Origin: Gilichinskyi gelida
Lineage (GTDB): Bacteria > Acidobacteriota > Thermoanaerobaculia > Gp7-AA8
Direction: 5' to 3'
Length of the DNA stretch: 64,000 nt
NCBI GenBank assembly: GCA_038040385.1
Contig: JBBPII010000002.1
Span: forward strand, 347,436 to 411,435
Positions within the stretch are counted from its first letter, which is position 1, and each line of letters starts with the position of its first letter. A program made the position numbers and the translations under genes. This document shows, one piece after another, positions 31,313 through 37,890 of the stretch. Under the pieces are notes generated by a model that worked only from the letters and a program-made list of their open reading frames with translations, made no database searches and was not told the origin of the DNA.

Positions 31313-33307
31313 TCACTTCAGCTCCGGCATCGCCGTGTCGTAGTAGTACTGCTCGAAGAACGGCGCGTAGTCCTTCTTGGTCAGGAACTGGAGGATGCCG
31401 ATCACGTCCTTGGTCGTGCCGTATTGCCAGCGGAAGCTCCGCTGATACGACTTGAGGAAGGTCAGGAACATCTGATCGCCCAGCTCGCGATGTAGCGCCG
31501 CAAGAAGAAACGCTCCCTTCGAGTAGAGCAGGTACGATCGGATCAGCGCCGCTCCGACCCAATCCTTCGGGTTCTCCAATCGGTTGGACATCGGGATGGT
31601 GGCCACCTTCGTCGCCTCGCGCGCGTTGGCCCGCCAGGTGGCGAGCGCGTTGTCGTAGTCGCCCGAGCGCTTGCTGGCCTTCATGAAAAGGGCCGCCGAG
31701 TACTCGGCGAACGCCTCGCTGAGCCACTCCTCCTCGGAAGAGGGGGGCGCGACCGCATGCCCCCAGTATTGATGCGCGATCTCGTGCACGAAGCGCATGT
31801 TGATTCCGCGCACGAAGTCGTTCGCGGCGCCAAGCTTCGGCGTGAACGCCTCCTTGGTGATGAAGACGATGCCCGGCGGAGCCTGGCCGTATCCCAGATC
31901 GTTCTTCTCGATGACGGTGATCTCGTCGAACGGGAAGGGACCGAGAAACGTCGGGAAGTAGTCGATGGCGGAGAAGGCGATGCTGCGAAGCTGCTTGTAG
32001 GCGGTGGTGTTCTTGCTCAGAAACGAGGCGACGCGAACCGTGACGCCGTTCTTCGTCTCCTCGTCGAATTGGTACTTTCCCGCCAGGATGGCGACGGCGG
32101 AGACCGGCTTGTCGATGCGCGTCTCGAGCAGGTTGTAGTCCCCCTCCACCTCTCGCCGGATGGTCTTGCCCGAGGTGAACGGAACGAACGGCTTCTTCAC
32201 CTTGATCAGCGAGTGGTAGGTGAAGTGCTGGCTATTCCAACCAGTGAACGGGAACCACGGCGCGATGCCCAACTCCCAGTAGTTGCTCCCCTCGGGACGA
32301 TAGAGAAAGTTTCCGTCGATCTCGAAGCGAAGCTTCAGCGGTTGTCCCGCCGTCCCCTTGACGTCGACGATCAGGTCGCCGGCCTGATGATCGAACGACA
32401 ATTTCTTCCCGTCGGAGTCGGTAATGCTGCGGACGATGAAGTAGCGCGGCTCGCGGTTGATGTCGAAGAAGAAGGCGTTGTACAGGGTGAAGCGCGCGAC
32501 GTTGATCGGGCGCTTCGGTACCACCGTCTCGACCACCGTGAGCGTCGCGTCGGTGCCGTCGGATGCCACGAGCGTCACGTCGAGATCCGTCAGTTGAAGG
32601 GAGGCGGCGGGGGCGTCGCGGGCGTCCCGCCCGACGGGCTGCTCCGAAAGGCGCAGCGGGTAGAGGACGTTCTTGTCCGACTCGGTTCGAAACTGCGGTG
32701 GCCGCAGGAGAACGAACGTCTCGCTGTGCGACCAGGCGCCGTCGTATTCGTAGATGAACGGCCGCCGGGCCTTCACCTCGACTTCGACCACCCGTCCGCC
32801 GTCGCCGGCGAGCGCCAACGAGTGCGACAGCGGCGGCGTGAATCTCTGGCGTACAAACAACTGCCGGTGCTCCGAAAAGGAGTCCCAGGGAGCACCGGCC
32901 GCGGCGCCGCTCAGCGACGGCAACTGCGTGCCCAGGATGAGGACCGAGTTGAAGGTGTCCGTGATGCCGATCGCGTCGGCACTCTCCTGCAGCTTCACGT
33001 CGGCGTTCTTCGCGTTGTAGCGAATCGCGGTGAATTCGTCCTTCGTCGCCGACTGGTACGTGTAGGTCCCCGTGCCCGCCAGAAACAGTCCCACCTTCTC
33101 GTCGCCAGCCGTCACCACGCTGACCGTTCCGGAGGGAAGGGTGAACGTGGCGTGGCCGATGGTGAAGCGGAAGTCGGTCGCCGAGAACGACTCGCCGAGG
33201 CGCAGATTGTCGTATCGCTTGACGAAGTCGGTGACGGAAGCGGAGGCCGTGAAGGCGAAAAGAAAAGCGATCGTGCAGACGTACAGAATGCGGGCTGCTT
33301 TCGACAT
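31313..33307 (-). CDS. Secreted M1-family aminopeptidase-like metalloprotease
   Basis: 664 residues with a Sec signal peptide (ILYVCTIAFLFAFTASAS). The zinc site is HEIAHQYWGH with His508, Glu509 and His512; the third ligand Glu531 (EEWLSEAFAEY) follows at exactly the M1 spacing (HExxH-x18-E). The N-terminal ~450 residues are beta-rich and unlike the classical M1 N-domain, and I cannot find a GxMEN exopeptidase motif, so endopeptidase or atypical specificity is possible. It starts five bases after the tetR stop and is the third gene of an epimerase-TetR-peptidase unit, probably repressed by that regulator. Confidence 0.85.
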   Translation of the reverse strand: MSKAARILYVCTIAFLFAFTASASVTDFVKRYDNLRLGESFSATDFRFTIGHATFTLPSGTVSVVTAGDEKVGLFLAGTGTYTYQSATKDEFTAIRYNAKNADVKLQESADAIGITDTFNSVLILGTQLPSLSGAAAGAPWDSFSEHRQLFVRQRFTPPLSHSLALAGDGGRVVEVEVKARRPFIYEYDGAWSHSETFVLLRPPQFRTESDKNVLYPLRLSEQPVGRDARDAPAASLQLTDLDVTLVASDGTDATLTVVETVVPKRPINVARFTLYNAFFFDINREPRYFIVRSITDSDGKKLSFDHQAGDLIVDVKGTAGQPLKLRFEIDGNFLYRPEGSNYWELGIAPWFPFTGWNSQHFTYHSLIKVKKPFVPFTSGKTIRREVEGDYNLLETRIDKPVSAVAILAGKYQFDEETKNGVTVRVASFLSKNTTAYKQLRSIAFSAIDYFPTFLGPFPFDEITVIEKNDLGYGQAPPGIVFITKEAFTPKLGAANDFVRGINMRFVHEIAHQYWGHAVAPPSSEEEWLSEAFAEYSAALFMKASKRSGDYDNALATWRANAREATKVATIPMSNRLENPKDWVGAALIRSYLLYSKGAFLLAALHRELGDQMFLTFLKSYQRSFRWQYGTTKDVIGILQFLTKKDYAPFFEQYYYDTAMPELK

Positions 33308-33312
33308 GCCGG

Positions 33313-33990
33313 CTAGTCTTCCACGGCCCGGACGATCGCCAGCAGTTTCTTCCGCAGCGGTCCCATCATCGGCAGCGACGAGAGCTGAATCAGCCGTATC
33401 ACCAGGTCGATGGTGCCGTCGAGCAGCGCGCGCGTGCGGCGCTGGTCGCGCGACTCGTCGAACATCCAGAAGAGGATCACCCCCATCTGGTAGAGCCACA
33501 GCAATCGCGGGAGGTCGCCGGCGAGGTCCTTCGGCGCGGCCGGCGTGGAGCCATCGAGGGCCAGGCGGAAGAACTCGATGCTCTCCTCGCGCATGGCCTT
33601 GGTCTCGTCGCCGAACGGCGAGAGGGGATGCTTCGGATCGATGCCGATGCGCACCAGCGCCACCATCAGGCGGCGATGCTCGGCGAATTGCTGGAGCTTG
33701 GTGTCGATGATGGCGCGAACGCGCTTGCGGAGGTCGCGCCACCGCGCGATCTGCGCCGGGATGAGCTCGCGCGCCTCATCGTTGGTCCGCACGTAGAAGG
33801 CCATCACCAGCTCTTCCTTCGACCGAAAGTAGTAGTACGCCGCTCCCGTAGCCACCCCCGCCTCGGCGGCGATGTCGCGCATGGTCGTCTGGTCGAAGCC
33901 GTCTTGGCGGAAGAGCTTCAGCGCGGCGTCGAGGATGCGCTCGCGGGTCTCTTCGGCCTTCGCAGTCGCCACGCCGAGAGAATACGTCAC
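33313..33990 (-). CDS. TetR-family transcriptional regulator
   Basis: 225 residues. The N-terminal helix-turn-helix is textbook: RERILDAALKLFRQDGFDQT, then TMRDIAAEAGVATGAAYYYF and RSKEELVMAF. The C-terminal ~150 residues form the variable ligand-binding domain. GTG 33990 overlaps the epimerase stop as GTGA, so I prefer it; GTG 33972, six bases after a TATTCT box, is an alternative giving a separate transcript. The probable operators are the two TGAAC-n2-GTTCA palindromes at 35068-35083 and 35125-35136 around the promoter of this same unit, implying autoregulation. The inducer is unknown. Confidence 0.88.
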   Translation of the reverse strand: MTYSLGVATAKAEETRERILDAALKLFRQDGFDQTTMRDIAAEAGVATGAAYYYFRSKEELVMAFYVRTNDEARELIPAQIARWRDLRKRVRAIIDTKLQQFAEHRRLMVALVRIGIDPKHPLSPFGDETKAMREESIEFFRLALDGSTPAAPKDLAGDLPRLLWLYQMGVILFWMFDESRDQRRTRALLDGTIDLVIRLIQLSSLPMMGPLRKKLLAIVRAVED

Positions 33991-34976
33991 CAGGTCGGCT
34001 CCGCGCGCGGGGCGGCGGGCGTGGGGCGGCCGCGCAAGGCGCGCCACTCATCGCAGAGCTGCCGCGCCGCCTCGGCCCAGATCGGGTAGCGGAACATGAA
34101 GCCGTGCTGCTGAAGGCGCCCCGGAACCACGCGCCGGCTCTTGAGCAGCAGCTCCGTCTCTGTGCGGAGGAGGAACGCGCCGGCTTCCAGCAGCCGCCGC
34201 CCGGCGCCGATCCCGAACGGCACGCCCCACGCCTCGCGAATGGCCTTCATGAACTCCGCGTTCGGCAGCGGATTCGGCGCCGCGACGTTCACCGCTCCGG
34301 ACACGAACCGCTGATCGATGAGGAAGCGGACGGCGCGGATGAAATCGTCGTGGTGGATCCAGGAGACGAACTGCCGGCCGTCGCCGTGCGGACCGCCGAG
34401 ACCGAGGCGGGTCAGGCGGAGGAAGATGTCGAAGGGCGTGCCGGCGTCGGGGCTCATCACCATCGCCGTGCGCATCTTCACCTTGCGCGTGCGCGGCGTG
34501 CGGGCCTCGTCGAAAGCCTTCTCCCACAGCTTGGCGACGTCGATGCTGAAGCACCAGCTCCAGGGGATGTCGTCCTCGCAGCCGCCGAGGACGCCGTCCT
34601 GCTCGTCGTTGGGGGCGTCGTAGCGGTGAGCGTAGATGGTGGCGGTGCTGGCCTGGAGCCAGAGATGCGGCGGGCGCTGGACGCCGGCGATGGCCTCGCC
34701 GACGGCGCGCGTCGACTCCACGCGGGAGAAGAGGATCTCTTCGCGATGCCGCTGGTGGTAGCGGCAGTCGACGCTGCGGCCGGCGAGGTTGATGACCACG
34801 TCGGCGCCGTCGATTTCTCCAATCCACGGTCCAGGGGTGACGCCGTCCCAGGCCACGGTGCGCCACGGCTTGACGCGCTCCCGCCGGCTGAGGACGACCA
34901 CTTCGTGCTGGTGGTGGAAGGCGCGGGCCAGGAGGGTGCCGAGGTGTCCAGAGCCTCCGGGGATGACGATCTTCAT
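33987..34976 (-). CDS. NAD-dependent epimerase-like protein (TIGR01777/SDR39U1 type)
   Basis: 329 residues. KIVIPGGSGHLGTLLARAF is the N-terminal Rossmann glycine motif of extended SDRs. DVVINLAGRSVDCRY and RRVESTR-like FSRVESTRAVGEAI match the YfcH/SDR39U1 family, and the C-terminal DUF1731-like segment (VVPGRLQQHGFMFRYP) clinches it. Its substrate is unknown in all bacteria I know of. A Shine-Dalgarno (AGGGAGG) precedes the ATG. It is the first gene of the operator-controlled unit with tetR and the M1 peptidase. Confidence 0.88.
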   Translation of the reverse strand: MKIVIPGGSGHLGTLLARAFHHQHEVVVLSRRERVKPWRTVAWDGVTPGPWIGEIDGADVVINLAGRSVDCRYHQRHREEILFSRVESTRAVGEAIAGVQRPPHLWLQASTATIYAHRYDAPNDEQDGVLGGCEDDIPWSWCFSIDVAKLWEKAFDEARTPRTRKVKMRTAMVMSPDAGTPFDIFLRLTRLGLGGPHGDGRQFVSWIHHDDFIRAVRFLIDQRFVSGAVNVAAPNPLPNAEFMKAIREAWGVPFGIGAGRRLLEAGAFLLRTETELLLKSRRVVPGRLQQHGFMFRYPIWAEAARQLCDEWRALRGRPTPAAPRAEPTW

Positions 34977-34993
34977 GGTCTTGCCTCCCTTGG

Positions 34994-35065
34994 GTTCGCC
35001 GTTGGCTGTTGGCCGTTGGCCGTCTCAGGTTCTCCTCGGTCAACGGTCAACGGTCATCGGCGAAC
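34994..35065. repeat. Inverted repeat of GTTGGC/CGGTCAAC units (family E)
   Basis: GTTCGCCGTTGGCTGTTGGC on one side and TCAACGGTCA...GGCGAAC on the other form an imperfect inverted pair. A second, similar pair is at 60419-60488. It lies between the epimerase start and its operators, so it would be in the untranslated leader. Confidence 0.8.
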
Positions 35066-35067
35066 GA

Positions 35068-35083
35068 TTTGAACCTGTTCAAA
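35068..35083. promoter_or_regulatory. Operator 1, TTTGAAC-n2-GTTCAAA
   Basis: A perfect palindrome with seven-base arms, placed where transcription from the 35087-35115 promoter would start. The core TGAAC-n2-GTTCA is repeated at 35125-35136. It looks like a TetR-type binding site. Confidence 0.7.
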
Positions 35084-35086
35084 AAC

Positions 35087-35115
35087 AACGTAAGCCCGCG
35101 AAAGCCCCATGTCAA
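35087..35115 (-). promoter_or_regulatory. Promoter of the epimerase-tetR-peptidase unit
   Basis: On the minus strand: consensus -35 TTGACA (35115-35110), a 17-base spacer, then TACGTT (35092-35087) as -10. The expected start site near 35080 falls inside operator 1, and operator 2 lies nine bases upstream of the -35. Confidence 0.68.
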
Positions 35116-35124
35116 GGAACTTTT

Positions 35125-35136
35125 TGAACGTGTTCA
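35125..35136. promoter_or_regulatory. Operator 2, TGAAC-n2-GTTCA
   Basis: Same palindromic core as operator 1; centres are 55 bp apart, about five helical turns. Its last three bases are the stop codon of nrnA. Confidence 0.68.
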
Positions 35137-36108
35137 GACGATTTCGGAAAGGATGCCGATCAGCCTGCTCTTGGCTTCCGGCAGCGCGAACGGCATGGTG
35201 CAGCCGCTGGCCGCCTTGTGCCCGCCGCCGCCGAACATGGCCGCCACCGCCTGCACGTCGATGCCCGGCTTGGCGCGCATAGAGACGCGCGTCGACTGGC
35301 CGTCGATCTCCTTCAGCAGCGCCGACACCAGCACGCCTTCGATCGTCCGTCCGTAGTTGACGATCCCCTCGGTGTCCTCGGGCGAGGCACCCGCCTCGTC
35401 GAAGAAGCGCTTCGGCAGCTCGATGGTGGCGATCTTCCCGTCGCCGGTCAGCTCCAGGGTGGTCAGGCAGAGGCCCAGCAGCTTGATCGCGCCGCGCGGT
35501 GTGGACTCGTTGATCCAGAGCGAGACGTCGCCGGGAACCACGCCGGCGCGCACCAGTTCCTCGGCCGCCTCGAAGGCCCGGAGGGTGGTGTTGTGGTAGC
35601 GGAAGAAGCCGGTGTCGGTGGCCAGCGAGACGTACATCGCCGTCGCCGTCTCCCGGTCCAACGGGAGCTTCAGATGGTGGCGGTTGATCTGCAGCACCAT
35701 CTCCCCCACCGACGGCGCGTCGAGATCGAGGTAGTTGATCTCGCCGTACATGGTGTTGCCGAGGTGGTGATCGATGTTGACCACCGGACCGGGGAGGACC
35801 GCATATCCGGTTCGCTCGACCTCCGGACATTCCATGGTGAATACGCCGTCGTATGCGTTCGGGTAGTCGGGCGGGAGCTGGTCGGTGATCGTCACCTCGC
35901 CGGCTCCGGGGATGTTGCGCAGTGCGGCGTTGAATCCGTCGCGCACCTGCATCCGCGCCTCCTTGCCGAGCTGGCGGATGAGGCGCTGCAGCGCCAGACC
36001 GCTGCCGAGCGCGTCGCCGTCGGGGTTGCGGTGCGAGGTGATGAGGAAGTTGCGGCCGGCGCGGATGCGCTCGGCCACGTCGCGAGCGGCCGTTTCAGGA
36101 CTGGTCAT
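35134..36108 (-). CDS. nrnA: DHH/DHHA1 phosphoesterase, NrnA-like nanoRNase / pAp phosphatase
   Basis: 324 residues. DHH-domain motifs are SHRNPDGDALGS (motif I), MECPEVE (near residue 92, where an Asp is more usual), VNIDHHLGN and SLATDTGFFRYHNT. The DHHA1 domain ends with the substrate-binding GGGGHKAASG. Such enzymes degrade very short RNA oligomers and 3'-phosphoadenosine 5'-phosphate. It overlaps rbfA by 14 bases in the order rbfA-nrnA that is common in bacteria. Its stop codon is part of operator 2. Confidence 0.9.
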   Translation of the reverse strand: MTSPETAARDVAERIRAGRNFLITSHRNPDGDALGSGLALQRLIRQLGKEARMQVRDGFNAALRNIPGAGEVTITDQLPPDYPNAYDGVFTMECPEVERTGYAVLPGPVVNIDHHLGNTMYGEINYLDLDAPSVGEMVLQINRHHLKLPLDRETATAMYVSLATDTGFFRYHNTTLRAFEAAEELVRAGVVPGDVSLWINESTPRGAIKLLGLCLTTLELTGDGKIATIELPKRFFDEAGASPEDTEGIVNYGRTIEGVLVSALLKEIDGQSTRVSMRAKPGIDVQAVAAMFGGGGHKAASGCTMPFALPEAKSRLIGILSEIV

Positions 36109-36451
36109 CGTTCGATGGATTCTCTTTCAGCAGCGCCTCGATGCGCCCCGCCCGCGCCGAGGTGTCGTCGTAGCGGAAGTCGAGCTCCGGGGTGTAGCGG
36201 AGGCGGATCCGCTTGCCGAGGTACGAGCGGATGCGGCCGCGCCGCTGCTGCAGCGCGTCGACGACGGCACGGGCCTCGTCTTCCTTGAATCCGCTGACGT
36301 AGACGCGCGCGAAGTGCAGGTCCGGACTGACCTCGACCTCGGTGATGGAAGCCAAGCCGAACGTCACGTCCTTCAAGTCGAAGCGAATGACTTCGACCAG
36401 CGCGTCGCGCACGCTTTCCCCCACGCGGGATGTTCTGCGGGTCTTTCTCAC
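36095..36451 (-). CDS. rbfA: Ribosome-binding factor A
   Basis: 118 residues from a GTG start; a small KH-fold protein that helps mature the 16S rRNA 5' end in the 30S subunit. RRTSRVGESVRDALVEVIRF at the N-terminus, FARVYVSGF in the middle and LGKRIRLRYTPELDFRYDDT at the end are typical. It belongs to the nusA-infB cluster but is separated from ylxP by a plus-strand methyltransferase gene and a repeat, so it probably has its own promoter. Confidence 0.92.
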   Translation of the reverse strand: MRKTRRTSRVGESVRDALVEVIRFDLKDVTFGLASITEVEVSPDLHFARVYVSGFKEDEARAVVDALQQRRGRIRSYLGKRIRLRYTPELDFRYDDTSARAGRIEALLKENPSNDDQS

Positions 36452-36460
36452 GAGTTTATC

Positions 36461-36563
36461 CCGACGCTGAGCGGAGCGAAGCGGAGGGATCTGGAGCCTA
36501 TCAACGCTTCGTGGGCGCCAGATGCTTCCGCCTCCGCTTCGCTTCGCTCAGGGTCAGCGTCAG
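36461..36563. repeat. Inverted repeat pair (family G1)
   Basis: GCTGAGCGGAGCGAAGCGGA near 36466 and its approximate reverse complement (CCTCCGCTTCGCTTCGCTCA, 36531-36550) flank a unique ~45-base stretch. It fills most of the gap between rbfA and the divergent methyltransferase gene. Confidence 0.75.
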
Positions 36564-36598
36564 CATGAATTGCAGTCTTTCTCATCCGCGAGCGAGCA

Positions 36599-36604
36599 TA
36601 TGGT
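36599..36604 (+). promoter_or_regulatory. -10-like TATGGT before the methyltransferase gene
   Basis: Twelve bases before the ATG at 36617; no Shine-Dalgarno. Confidence 0.45.
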
Positions 36605-36616
36605 AGGTTGCGACGC

Positions 36617-37474
36617 ATGTCACTTTTGCGCCGTTTGCGAGCGCGACGAACCGAACGGGAGCGCGTGCAGGCCGCGCTGGCGGCGCTCGCGGCCGCATTC
36701 GGCGTCGGTGGACGGCGCGTTCTACTCGACGGTCAGAGGGCCGAAGGTCTTTACGACGTCGTTGCGTCCGGCAACGTGGCGCGCCTGGCGGCGAATGGCT
36801 GTCTGATCTCAACGACCCCGCCGGCGGGCTTCGCATCCGTCCACCAATTCGCGGACCTCTACGTCGCCACGAACGATCCTAAGTGGCAGGACCCGCGGCT
36901 CCACCTCGGATCGGGCCCGGTGGCGCTGCCCGGCTGGATCAACATCGATAACCTCCCCTACCCCGGCGTCGACGTGGTGTGGAACCTCGCGCGCGGCATC
37001 CCCTTTCGCGGCGCGAAGTTCATCTTCGCCGAGCATTTCATCGAGCATCTCTCCTTCGATCAGGCCGAGCAGCTCGTGCGCAACTGCCGCGCCGCGCTGC
37101 GCGACGACGGCATCCTCCGCCTCTCCACGCCGAACCTCGACTGGGTGTGGCGAACGTCGTACGAGTCGGGCGACGCGCTGCGCGACTGCTTCGTCATCAA
37201 CCGCGCCTTCCACGGGTGGGGCCACCAGTTTCTCTACAACCTGCCGGCGCTCGAGAACCTGCTGCACGACGGCGGTTTCGAGACCGTGCGGCCGTTCGGG
37301 TACGGCGAGAGCGATACACCCGCGCTGGCCGGCATCGAGCGCCACGAGCAGTATCCCGACTCGCCAGTGCTGCCGCACATCCTCATCGTCGAGGCCAGCG
37401 GCCGCCGCGCGGCGACGGACGCCCCGCGCCATCCGATGATCGAGGAGTTCCGCCGCGATGTCGCGGTGCGTTGA
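36617..37474 (+). CDS. Predicted SAM-dependent methyltransferase
   Basis: 285 residues. An ~85-residue N-terminal extension precedes a compact class I methyltransferase core. LHLGSGPVALPGWINIDNLP is motif I with the acidic end of strand 2 (as in methyltransferases beside polysaccharide genes). FIFAEHFIEHLSFDQAEQ is the post-I/motif II region, and RNCRAALRDDGILRLSTPNL is motif III. FHGWGHQFLYNLPALENLLH continues as in type-11 methyltransferases. Substrate unknown. It lies on the plus strand inside the otherwise minus-strand translation cluster. Confidence 0.8.
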   Translation: MSLLRRLRARRTERERVQAALAALAAAFGVGGRRVLLDGQRAEGLYDVVASGNVARLAANGCLISTTPPAGFASVHQFADLYVATNDPKWQDPRLHLGSGPVALPGWINIDNLPYPGVDVVWNLARGIPFRGAKFIFAEHFIEHLSFDQAEQLVRNCRAALRDDGILRLSTPNLDWVWRTSYESGDALRDCFVINRAFHGWGHQFLYNLPALENLLHDGGFETVRPFGYGESDTPALAGIERHEQYPDSPVLPHILIVEASGRRAATDAPRHPMIEEFRRDVAVR

Positions 37475-37580
37475 GGAACGGCGCCGTCCCGGCGGCTGGC
37501 TCGGCGGCGTCCCGCCGCCGCTCACCGTGCGGGCGCCGGGACGGCGCCCGGCCAGCCGGCGAGGACGCCGGCGTTCCGGG
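37475..37580. repeat. GC-rich inverted repeat (family C)
   Basis: Blocks GGCGCCGTCCCGGCGGCTGG and CCAGCCGGCGAGGACGCCGG face each other across this gap, between the methyltransferase stop and the ylxP stop. Related copies are at 7311-7355 and 52175-52246. Confidence 0.75.
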
Positions 37581-37886
37581 TTAGAGCCCCGCCTCTTCGT
37601 CGAACTCCAGCAGCTCGCTGGTCCAGCCGCTGACGACGGCGTCGGTGTGATCGTCGACGAACGCCTCGATCTTCTCCATCAGCGACTCCGCCACCTGGCG
37701 GCTGCCGGTGACGAAGGAGACGCCGATCCGCGCCTGCTGGTGGACGTCCTGCAGCCCGACCTCGGCCGCGGAGATCTCGAAGCGGTGGCGGAGCTTGTCG
37801 CGCAGCGACTTCACCACCATCCGCTTCTCTTTCAGAGACTGCGCGTACTCGATGTGGAGCTCGAAGAGCGCGACGGCGACGAACAA
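37581..37886 (-). CDS. ylxP: DUF503/YlxP family protein
   Basis: 101 residues from a TTG start four bases after the infB stop. FVAVALFELHIEYAQSLKEK and RMVVKSLRDKLRHRFEISAA are the family's opening strand and helix, and VGLQDVHQQARIGVSFV the middle. YlxP proteins sit between infB and rbfA in many genomes; the B. subtilis protein has been linked to ribosome assembly. Length is normal (~95-100). Confidence 0.88.
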   Translation of the reverse strand: MFVAVALFELHIEYAQSLKEKRMVVKSLRDKLRHRFEISAAEVGLQDVHQQARIGVSFVTGSRQVAESLMEKIEAFVDDHTDAVVSGWTSELLEFDEEAGL

Positions 37887-37890
37887 TCGA

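Noticed and set aside
32600..32640. Family C repeat inside the M1 peptidase gene
   Set aside because: GGGCGTCGCGGGCGTCCCGC is GC-rich and partly palindromic, but too short and degenerate to call a copy.
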